From assembly GCA_934215405.1 (NCBI GenBank), contig CAKPZU010000054.1, positions 1 to 12,644 on the forward strand: a stretch of 12,644 bases of DNA. Direction: 5' to 3'. Positions 1 through 6,212 of the stretch are shown piece after piece (position 1 is the stretch's first letter; each line of letters begins with the position of its first letter). This DNA comes from an uncultured Bacilli bacterium (lineage in GTDB: Bacteria; Bacillota_I; Bacilli_A; RFN20; CAG-631). The translations under genes and the position numbers were made by a program. The notes beneath the pieces are model-generated. The model had not been told where the DNA came from and did no database searches. It saw nothing but the letters and a program-made list of their open reading frames with translations.

Positions 1-1
1 T

Positions 2-412
2 GTAGCATCATTAAATGAAAATATTGAATTAATAAAGCCTGAATATGATTTTAATAAAACTCAAGAGGAATTAAATGTCCTTGAAGAAAAAATAAGAAAA
101 TTAAAGCATGCAATTAATACCTTTAATTGCCAAACAATAGTTATAGATTTTAATATGAGTATTGATCAACTTCTTATATATATCCCACAGCTTTCAAGAA
201 AAAAATCTAAACTTTTAGAAATGAAAAATAGACTTGCTATTAAACGTGAGCCATCTATTTCTAGAGTTGGAAATATTATTGATTATAATTATGCTAATTA
301 TGATATTAATGAAGCAAATAAAGAATATGAACGTGTTGATAAATTATTAACAAATGCTCAAACAGCATTAGATGTAATTAATAACACAAATACTTTTGAA
401 TTTGAATTTTAA
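2..412 (+). CDS. 3' part of a small conserved helical protein of unknown function (start lies left of the window)
   Basis: The frame is open from base 2 to the TAA at 410-412, giving 136 codons with no stop. The first in-frame ATG, at 155, has no ribosome binding site before it and falls inside a continuous protein-like reading, so it is probably an internal Met. The gene most likely begins outside the window. The product is charged and mostly helical. A Glu/Lys-rich stretch (LEEKIRKLKHAINTFN, encoded about 80-127) is followed by MSIDQLLIYIPQLSRKK, a Tyr/Asn-rich segment and a helical end closing with NNTNTFEFEF. The overall pattern resembles small Bacillota proteins of unknown function and, more loosely, the DIP1984/septicolysin-like coiled-coil family. 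That resemblance is from memory and weak. No catalytic motif, signal peptide or membrane segment is visible. It is separated from secA by 341 non-coding bases, so it is probably not in that operon. Confidence 0.75.
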   Translation, partial: VASLNENIELIKPEYDFNKTQEELNVLEEKIRKLKHAINTFNCQTIVIDFNMSIDQLLIYIPQLSRKKSKLLEMKNRLAIKREPSISRVGNIIDYNYANYDINEANKEYERVDKLLTNAQTALDVINNTNTFEFEF

Positions 413-460
413 TTAGCTACCATCATTTAAAAGCAAAAATAATTTTAGTGGAAAATTTTC

Positions 461-527
461 GTTTAAGGTTAATGTTATAAATGTTATTTTCAATCGTTAT
501 TTTTTATTAATAAATGTTTAAGGTTAA
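461..527 (+). repeat. Two copies of a 12-base direct repeat, GTTTAAGGTTAA
   Basis: GTTTAAGGTTAA occurs at 461-472 and again, identical, at 516-527, so the copies start 55 bases apart. Both lie in the non-coding region upstream of the hairpin at 604. They are more complex than the surrounding A/T runs, but two copies are too few to call an iteron or array. Confidence 0.6.
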
Positions 528-603
528 AAGTGAGAATATTTTTTAATAGCTTTTGAATGTAAAAACTTTGATAGTGGAAGTAAATGGTTATAAGCTATCG
601 CCT

Positions 604-637
604 AAAAATGATATAACAATCATTTTTTTTCTTTTTT
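604..637 (+). terminator. Terminator-like hairpin upstream of the secA promoter
   Basis: AAAAATGAT (604-612) pairs perfectly with ATCATTTTT (619-627) across a 6-base loop ATAACA. T tracts continue to about base 638, broken by a single C at 631. The stem is A/U-rich and has few G-C pairs, so it is a weak hairpin made credible by the T run. It would end transcription from the left-edge gene, or from an unrecognised RNA, before the secA promoter. Confidence 0.55.
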
Positions 638-671
638 TGGCATATTTTAAAAAGAAAAATAATTAAAAACT

Positions 672-690
672 ATATTTCTATAAGAAATAT
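672..690. promoter_or_regulatory. Perfect dyad over the -35 zone of the secA promoter (possible operator)
   Basis: ATATTTCT (672-679) and AGAAATAT (683-690) are exact inverted copies separated by ATA. The site ends 3 bases before the -10 hexamer at 694-699, so a protein bound here would cover the -35 contact region. No regulator is known for this site. In DNA this A/T-rich an 8-base arm can arise by chance, so the operator role is inference. Confidence 0.35.
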
Positions 691-706
691 TGGTATAATA
701 GTATAG
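691..706 (+). promoter_or_regulatory. secA promoter with extended -10
   Basis: TATAAT at 694-699 is a perfect -10 hexamer. It is preceded directly by TGG (691-693), which gives the extended -10 TGN element. The matching -35 position (about 671-676, TATATT) is poor, as is common for extended -10 promoters. Transcription would start near 706, leaving a leader of about 48 bases. That leader opens with an imperfect stem-loop, ACATTGC/GCTATGT (707-713 and 719-725), around a TTTTT loop. Confidence 0.65.
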
Positions 707-753
707 ACATTGCTTTTTGCTATGTGAATTAAATATTAGGAGGTTATATTACA

Positions 754-3174
754 ATGGGACTTTTAAAAAAAATATTTAATGTAAACAAAAAACACTTAAA
801 GAAGCTACATGATAGAGCAATACAAATTGATGCCTTAAAGGATGATATTGCTAAGCTAAGTGATGATGAATTAAGAAATAAAACTAAAGAATTCCAAGCA
901 AAGCTTGCTGGTATTGAGAATCGTGAAGAATTAGATGCTGCAATAGATAGTATTTTAAATGAAGCCTTTGCTGTATGCAGAGAAGCTGCTAAAAGAGTAT
1001 TACACCAATTCCCATATGTTGTACAAATTATGGGTGCTTTAGCAATTCATGATGGTGATATTGCTGAAATGAAAACTGGTGAAGGTAAAACATTAACAGC
1101 AACAATGGCTGTATATACAAATGCTTTAACTGGTAAAGGTGTTCATGTTGTTACAGTAAACGAATACTTAGCTCATCGTGATGCTGAATGGATGGGTGAA
1201 ATTTATAGATTCTTAGGCTTAACTGTTGGTTGTAATTTAAGAGAATTAAGTCCCGAAGAAAAAAGACAAGTTTATAGCTGTGATATAACTTATACAACAA
1301 ACTCAGAATTAGGTTTTGATTATTTAAGAGATAATATGGCTAGATCATTAAGCGGTAAGGTTCAAGTTAAAGGCTTAAATTATTGTGTAATAGATGAATG
1401 TGACTCTATTTTAATTGATGAAGCTCGTACACCACTTATTATTTCTGGTGGAAATAAAGCTAATGCTGCTTTATATGTTCCAGCAAATAGATTTGCTCGT
1501 TCACTAATTAAAGGTGTTCATTTTGATGTTGATGTTGAATCTAAAGCTGTATTTTTAACTGAAAAAGGTAATGAAAAGGCTGAAAAGGATTTTGGTATTA
1601 AAAACCTATATGATATGGATAATACAGTATTACTTCACTGTATTAACAATGCTTTAAAAGCAAATTATGCTATGGCAAGAGATGTTGACTATGTTGTGCA
1701 AGATGATGAAATTGTTATCGTTGATGCTAATACTGGTCGTTTCTTAAAAGGAAGAGCATATTCAGATGGATTACATCAAGCAATCCAAGCAAAAGAAAAG
1801 GTTACTATTAAGCCTGAAACTGTAACTCTTGCAACAATTACATATCAAAACTACTTTAGATTATATTCTAAGCTTTCAGGTATGACAGGTACTGCTAAGA
1901 GTGATGAAGAAGAATTACTTGAAACTTATAATATGAGAGTTATTGAAATTCCAACAAATGTTCCAGTTGTTAGAATTGATGATAATGATATTATTTTTGG
2001 TACTAAGGATGCAAAATATAAAGCCTTAATTGAAGATGTTAAGCAAAGACATGCTAAAGGCCAACCAGTACTAGTTGGTACTATTGCTGTTGAAACATCA
2101 GAAGTTATTTATAAATTAATGCTAAAGCAAGGCTTAAAGCCTGAAATCTTAAATGCTAAGAATCACGAAAGAGAAGCTGAAATTATTAAAAATGCTGGTC
2201 AAGTTGGCGCTATTACAATTGCAACTAACATGGCTGGTCGTGGTACAGATATTAAACTTGGTGAAGGCGTAAAGGAACTTGGAGGTTTAGCAGTTTTAGG
2301 ATCTGAACGTCATGAATCAAGACGTATTGATAACCAATTAAGAGGACGTTCTGGACGTCAAGGTGACGTTGGCTATTCACGCTTTTATATTTCTCTTGAA
2401 GATGATTTGATGAAACGTTTTGGTGGCGAAAGATGGCAAAAATTCTTCACTAATAGTGAAGATGCTATTTCCTTTAAAATGATTGATGGCGCTATTAACT
2501 CTGCTCAAAAGAAGGTTGAAGGCGTTAACTATGACTCAAGAAAGCATTTACTTGAATACGATAATGTTTTATCTCAACAAAGAGAAAAAATGTATCGTTT
2601 AAGAGATCAAGTTTTAAATACTAAGGATTGCTATGATATTACTAAAAAATTCTATGATATGGTTGCTAATCGTATTGTAACTGCAGTCTCAACAGTTGAT
2701 GGTAAAGAAATGTATCCAAATATTGATGAATTAGTTAAGCATATTAATACTATGTATTTAAGTGAAGGTAGTGTAAGCAAAGAAGACTTCTATGGCCTTG
2801 AAAGATTTAGTGATTATGTTGAAAAAACTAGAGATATTTTAATGGCTAAAACTGAAGAAAGAAGAAAAGAATGGGGAGAAGAAGCTTATCTTGAAATCCA
2901 ATCTAATATTATTCTTCGTGTAATTGATAGAAATTGGCCAGCTCACATTGATAAGATGACTAAACTTAGAGATGGTATTATGTATAGACAATATGCTAAT
3001 GCTAATCCATTAGTTCAATATAAAAACGATGGCTTTAAAATGTTTAACCAAATGCTTGAAGAAATTGCTAATGAGGTTGTTTTATACACTTTAAGAGTGC
3101 AAGTACAAATTAACACAATGACTCCAGAGCAAGTAGCTCAAGCTGAAAAAGAAAAAACTGAACGTGGTGAATAA
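754..3174 (+). CDS. secA: Preprotein translocase ATPase SecA
   Basis: SecA is the motor ATPase that binds secretory preproteins and drives them through the SecYEG channel at the membrane. The 806-residue product has the family motifs in order: Walker A MKTGEGKT (106-113), FDYLRDNM (188-195), DEAD-type VIDECDSILIDEARTPL (from 212), GMTGTAKSDEEE in the middle, NMAGRGTDIKLGEG and GRSGRQGD in the second nucleotide-binding fold, LEYDNVLSQQRE in the scaffold helix, and the WPAHIDKM wing region. It stops at a charged tail, EKEKTERGE. The Cys-rich zinc-binding tail that many SecA proteins use to contact SecB and lipid is missing, which explains the length below the usual 840-900. The start is fixed by AGGAGG at 738-743, 10 bases before the ATG. 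It is the first gene of a plus-strand operon and prfB follows 3 bases after its stop. Confidence 0.97.
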   Translation: MGLLKKIFNVNKKHLKKLHDRAIQIDALKDDIAKLSDDELRNKTKEFQAKLAGIENREELDAAIDSILNEAFAVCREAAKRVLHQFPYVVQIMGALAIHDGDIAEMKTGEGKTLTATMAVYTNALTGKGVHVVTVNEYLAHRDAEWMGEIYRFLGLTVGCNLRELSPEEKRQVYSCDITYTTNSELGFDYLRDNMARSLSGKVQVKGLNYCVIDECDSILIDEARTPLIISGGNKANAALYVPANRFARSLIKGVHFDVDVESKAVFLTEKGNEKAEKDFGIKNLYDMDNTVLLHCINNALKANYAMARDVDYVVQDDEIVIVDANTGRFLKGRAYSDGLHQAIQAKEKVTIKPETVTLATITYQNYFRLYSKLSGMTGTAKSDEEELLETYNMRVIEIPTNVPVVRIDDNDIIFGTKDAKYKALIEDVKQRHAKGQPVLVGTIAVETSEVIYKLMLKQGLKPEILNAKNHEREAEIIKNAGQVGAITIATNMAGRGTDIKLGEGVKELGGLAVLGSERHESRRIDNQLRGRSGRQGDVGYSRFYISLEDDLMKRFGGERWQKFFTNSEDAISFKMIDGAINSAQKKVEGVNYDSRKHLLEYDNVLSQQREKMYRLRDQVLNTKDCYDITKKFYDMVANRIVTAVSTVDGKEMYPNIDELVKHINTMYLSEGSVSKEDFYGLERFSDYVEKTRDILMAKTEERRKEWGEEAYLEIQSNIILRVIDRNWPAHIDKMTKLRDGIMYRQYANANPLVQYKNDGFKMFNQMLEEIANEVVLYTLRVQVQINTMTPEQVAQAEKEKTERGE

Positions 3175-3177
3175 TTT

Positions 3178-4282
3178 ATGGAATTATTTGAAATAAAACA
3201 GAAAATAGGAGAATATAGCGATAAGTTAAAATCACTAGGTGAATCTCTTTGACCTTGATAGTAAAAATAATCAAATAAATGAATTAACTAAGGAAGTTGA
3301 AAGTGAATCATTTTGGTCAAACCAAAATCATTCCAAAAAAGTTATTACAGAGCTTAATGCTTTAAAGAAAATAGTAAATGAATACTATGATTTAAAAAAA
3401 CAATTAGAATTAATACAAGAATCATTACTTGATGAGGAATTAAGTAATGATTTTGACATGCAAGAATTATTAATAGAAGAATTTAATAATATAGAGGCAT
3501 TGTTTAAAAACTTTGAAATAGAAACATTATTAAGTGGACCTTTTGACCATAATAATGTTATTTTAGAATTTCATCCAGGAGCTGGTGGAACAGAGGCACA
3601 AGATTGGGCTAATATGTTATTTAATATGTATTTACGCTATGCTGAAAGTAAAAACTTTAAAAGTGAAATTTTAGATTATCAGCTTGGAAATGAAGCTGGT
3701 ATAAAGTCTGCTTCTATTTTAATTAGTGGTGAAAATGCTTTTGGCTATTTAAAGGGTGAATCTGGGGTTCATAGATTAGTAAGAATTTCACCATTTGATG
3801 CTAGTAAAAGTAGACATACATCCTTTGCTTCAGTTGAAGCGACTCCTGAAATTATCGATGATGATGAAATAATAATTAAGGATGATGAAATAAAAATTGA
3901 TACTTATAGAGCATCAGGTGCTGGAGGTCAGCATATTAATAAGACAGACTCAGCGGTAAGAATAACGCATTTACCAACAAATATAATTGTTAGCTGTCAA
4001 AATCAACGCTCACAATTTCAAAATAAAGAAAGATGTATGCAAATTTTAAAAAGTAAGCTAGCAGCAATAAAATATCAAGAAAAAATGAATAAAATTAATT
4101 CAGTTAAGGGAGAATTAAAAAATATTGAATGGGGACAGCAAATAAGATCATATGTTTTATGCCCATATACGTTAGTTAAGGATAATCGAACAAATTATGA
4201 GCAAACTAATGTTGAAGCAGTTTTAAATGGTAAGCTAGATGATTTTATATTTGCTTATTTAAAAAATAATATTGGAAGGTAA
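3178..4282 (+). CDS. prfB: Peptide chain release factor 2, made by programmed +1 frameshift
   Basis: RF2 recognises UAA and UGA stop codons and triggers peptide release at the ribosome. The gene is join(3178..3249, 3251..4282). A 24-codon start (MELFEIKQK...SLGESL) meets an in-frame TGA at 3250-3252, and reading continues in the +1 frame as DLDSKNNQ, giving 367 residues in total, close to the usual 365. In full-length numbering the stop-reading motif SPF is at 204-206 (VRISPFDASKSRHTSFASVEATPEI) and the catalytic GGQ is at 249-251 (GAGGQHINKTDSAVRITH), almost the E. coli positions. A start at the GTG 3239 would drop the conserved N-terminus, and that GTG is only part of the frameshift signal. 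The true ATG has GGTGA (3166-3170) before it, inside the secA 3' end. The secA-prfB order is typical of Bacillota. Retaining RF2 shows that UGA is a stop in this genome. Confidence 0.95.
3237..3253 (+). promoter_or_regulatory. RF2 autoregulatory +1 frameshift site
   Basis: The slippery codon CTT (3247-3249) is followed by TGA and then C (3250-3253), giving the conserved CTTTGAC. The internal Shine-Dalgarno-like AGGTGA (3237-3242) sits 4 bases before CTT. In known prfB genes low RF2 lets the ribosome pause at UGA and slip +1, so RF2 controls its own synthesis. The bases TCTCTTTGAC around the shift are the common Bacillota form, but the SD-like element is weaker than AGGGGG. Confidence 0.93.
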
Positions 4283-4287
4283 ATAAT

Positions 4288-5241
4288 ATGAAAAAATGGA
4301 TAAAGAACTTTTTAATAATAGCTTTAGGTAATTTTTTATTAGCATTTTCAATTTCATTTTGCTTTATAAATTATAGAGGTATTCATATTTATGGTGTTGA
4401 TGAAGCAACTGGACTTTTTAAAACTATTCAATTTAATGGTATTTTAAGCGGTGGAACAAGTGGCTTTTCATTAATTATTAGAAATTTATTTTTCTTAAAT
4501 ATTGAAAATGGAGCTATGATTACTGAAAATATCATTACAGTAGCCACTGTTATTTTATTTATAATAGGTTCTATATTCTTAGGGAAAAAGTTTGCTTTAC
4601 AAACATTATTATCAACAATTCTATGTCCGGCATTTCTTTATTTATTTAAGTTAAATATATTTAGTCCTTTACATGAGCAATTTAACTGCTTTGAGCCAGT
4701 AGTTTGCGCTATAATTGGTGGGTTATTTATGGGTGTTGGCTGTGGAATTTCTTATCGAATTGGTGGCTCAACTGGTGGGTTTGATGTTCCAGGATTAATT
4801 ATTAATAAATATACTCGTATTAAATTATCAGTTGTCTTTTTAGTTCAAGATGGTTTACTTGTAGTTCTTGCTTTAATTGCTAATTTTAAGCTTTATGAAA
4901 TAGTAATTGGTTTAATTTCTGTAATTGCTTATTCTGTAGCTGTTGAATATACGCAAAAGCTAGGAAATGATGCTTATTTTTGCGATATTATTTCTGATAA
5001 ATGGGAAGAAATTAATAAAGAAATTTTAGCCTTAAATAGAGGCTCTACTATTGTTGATGTAATTGGAGGGTTTTCAAATAATCCAAAGAAAATGATTAAA
5101 ACAATGGTTGGTAAGAATCAATATTTAACTATTATTGATATTATTAAAAGAATTGATCCAACAGCCTTTGTTTCTATGACTAAAACTAATAATGTTTTTG
5201 GTGAAGGCTATAAGGATATTAATGATTTTTCAAATAAATAG
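4288..5241 (+). CDS. YitT family membrane protein (DUF161/DUF2179)
   Basis: This 317-residue integral membrane protein has about five or six hydrophobic segments in its first 220 residues, beginning with NFLIIALGNFLLAFSIS (8-24). Gly-rich motifs between them are typical of the YitT family: LSGGTSGFSLIIRN (about 53-66) and YRIGGSTGGFDVPGLIINK (about 156-174). The soluble C-terminal 90 residues match the DUF2179 pattern: LNRGSTIVDVIGGFS, then NQYLTIIDIIKRIDPTAFVSM, ending in NNVFGEGYKDI. The molecular role of the family is not settled, and a transport function is only presumed. The start has GGAAGG (4274-4279) 8 bases before the ATG. It lies 5 bases after prfB and 9 before folD, so it is almost certainly co-transcribed with both. 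Confidence 0.9.
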   Translation: MKKWIKNFLIIALGNFLLAFSISFCFINYRGIHIYGVDEATGLFKTIQFNGILSGGTSGFSLIIRNLFFLNIENGAMITENIITVATVILFIIGSIFLGKKFALQTLLSTILCPAFLYLFKLNIFSPLHEQFNCFEPVVCAIIGGLFMGVGCGISYRIGGSTGGFDVPGLIINKYTRIKLSVVFLVQDGLLVVLALIANFKLYEIVIGLISVIAYSVAVEYTQKLGNDAYFCDIISDKWEEINKEILALNRGSTIVDVIGGFSNNPKKMIKTMVGKNQYLTIIDIIKRIDPTAFVSMTKTNNVFGEGYKDINDFSNK

Positions 5242-5250
5242 GAGATAATT

Positions 5251-6084
5251 ATGGGGATAAGATTAGATGGCAAAGTTGCAGCAATAAATATTAAGGAAGC
5301 TTTAAAAAAAGAATTTTCTTTATTAAATAATAAGGCTTGCTTAGCTATTATTCATTTTGATGATATGGCAAGCAATTCATATTTAAATGGTAGAATGAAA
5401 ATAGCCGATGAATTAGGCGTTTTAATTAAAACTTATAAAATTGATGATTCATATACAACTAATGATATATTAAAATTAGTTAATGAATTAAATAATGATT
5501 CAAGAATTAATGGTATTATGATAGATAGACCACTACCAAAAAAATATGATGAATTCTTAATATTATCAAGTATAAGCAGTAATAAGGATGTTGATGGCTA
5601 TACTCCATTTAATTTAGGAAAGTTATTATCAAATAAGGATTGCTTTTATTCAGCGACACCATATGCTGCAATAAGATTACTTGAATATTATAATATTGAT
5701 CTTGAAGGTAAAAATGTTTTAGTTATTGGTAGAAGTGTTAATGTTGGAAAGCCTTTAGCAAATTTATTATTAAATAAAAATGCTACTGTAACTATTGCTC
5801 ATTCAAAAACTAAAGATTTAAAAAATATGATTAAGAATTATGATTTTGTTTTCTTAGCTATAGGAAAAGCAAATTTTGTTAATGTTGAGGATGTAAATGA
5901 AAATATTGGTGTTATCGATATTGGTATTAATTTTGATGAATTTAATAAAATTTGTGGTGATGCTAATAAAGAAATATATGATGTAGTTAAATATTATAGC
6001 CCAGTTCCAGGAGGGGTTGGAGTTATGACTAATGTCGTTTTAATGGAAAATTTATTAAAAGCATGTAAAAATCAACTATCTTAA
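5251..6084 (+). CDS. folD: FolD-type 5,10-methylene-tetrahydrofolate dehydrogenase (cyclohydrolase half doubtful)
   Basis: FolD enzymes oxidise methylene-THF with NAD(P) in the cytoplasm, and most also hydrolyse methenyl-THF to 10-formyl-THF. Over 277 residues the family signatures are clear: NKDVDGYTPFNLGKL (111-125), VLVIGRSVNVGKPLA (156-170, nucleotide-binding), VIDIGIN (221-227) and SPVPGGVGVMTNVVLMENLL (250-269). Two active-site positions are unusual. Aligned to E. coli Y50/K54/Q98/D121 the spacing matches exactly (Y44, +4, +48, +71), but the catalytic Lys is R48 (SYLNGRMK) and the Gln is D92 (IDRPLP). The Tyr and Asp (D115) are kept. This resembles clostridial FolD proteins that have an RPLP motif in place of VQLPLP and work beside a separate FchA cyclohydrolase (from memory). 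Dehydrogenase activity alone is therefore likely. AGGAG at 5240-5244 lies 6 bases before the ATG. Last gene of the operon. Confidence 0.93.
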   Translation: MGIRLDGKVAAINIKEALKKEFSLLNNKACLAIIHFDDMASNSYLNGRMKIADELGVLIKTYKIDDSYTTNDILKLVNELNNDSRINGIMIDRPLPKKYDEFLILSSISSNKDVDGYTPFNLGKLLSNKDCFYSATPYAAIRLLEYYNIDLEGKNVLVIGRSVNVGKPLANLLLNKNATVTIAHSKTKDLKNMIKNYDFVFLAIGKANFVNVEDVNENIGVIDIGINFDEFNKICGDANKEIYDVVKYYSPVPGGVGVMTNVVLMENLLKACKNQLS

Positions 6085-6096
6085 CGATAGTTTTTT
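6074..6096 (+). terminator. Terminator of the secA-prfB-yitT-folD operon
   Basis: AACTATC (6074-6080) pairs perfectly with GATAGTT (6086-6092) across a 5-base loop, and the T run covers 6091-6096. The hairpin contains the folD stop codon (6082-6084), so the last codons of folD form its left arm. Confidence 0.8.
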
Positions 6097-6164
6097 AAAT
6101 TTCTACGTATAGTAGAGTAGTTATTTCAGCTAATAGAATTCATATGTAAACAAATATAGTCTTT

Positions 6165-6207
6165 TTGTCTAATAATTATAATAAAATATAATTGAAGGAT
6201 TTGGTGG
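6165..6207 (+). promoter_or_regulatory. Likely promoter and ribosome binding site of the FAD oxidoreductase
   Basis: TTGTCT (6165-6170) and TATAAT (6187-6192) are separated by 16 bases, a good housekeeping-type pair. Transcription would start near 6199, only about 14 bases before the ATG at 6213, with GGTGG (6203-6207) as binding site. A second TATAAT at 6177-6182 has no good -35 partner; if it were used, the leader would be about 10 bases longer. This makes the TTG at 6192 unlikely as a start, because it would lie upstream of or at the transcript end. Confidence 0.45.
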
Positions 6208-6212
6208 TTTTA

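Larger units (their letters stand above)
413..753. other. Non-coding stretch between the left-edge gene and secA
   Basis: These 341 bases hold no open frame worth calling. They contain, in order: a 10-base palindrome GAAAATTTTC (451-460), two copies of a 12-base repeat (461-472 and 516-527), a terminator-like hairpin with T tracts (604-637), a 19-base dyad (672-690), the secA promoter (694-699) and a short 5' leader with a small stem-loop. I recognise no known RNA family or riboswitch. The 190 bases between the upstream stop and the hairpin could be a 3' untranslated region or an unrecognised small RNA; the sequence does not decide. Confidence 0.7.

Noticed and set aside
451..460. Palindrome GAAAATTTTC as an operator
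   Set aside because: Low-complexity A/T palindrome, common by chance in this base composition and far from a promoter.
480..510. Tiny hydrophobic frame MLFSIVIFY upstream of secA, as a possible SecM-like leader peptide
   Set aside because: Only 9 codons, poor ribosome binding site, lies before a terminator-like hairpin and upstream of the predicted secA promoter. Nothing supports translation.
3239..3250. GTG as start of prfB
   Set aside because: It is part of the frameshift signal; the conserved N-terminus is encoded from ATG 3178.
754..6084. Mobile or defence-system origin for the secA-prfB-yitT-folD block
   Set aside because: All are core genes in a common order, with composition like their neighbours and no repeats, integrase or transposase.
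6097..6160. Riboswitch or regulatory RNA before the FAD oxidoreductase
   Set aside because: The segment is short and AT-rich, shows only trivial pairings such as CTAC/GTAG near 6103, and probably lies upstream of the transcription start.
6192..6212. TTG start of the FAD oxidoreductase (7 extra residues)
   Set aside because: TTG overlaps the likely -10 hexamer, and the ATG at 6213 has GGTGG 5 bases upstream and directly precedes the dinucleotide fold.
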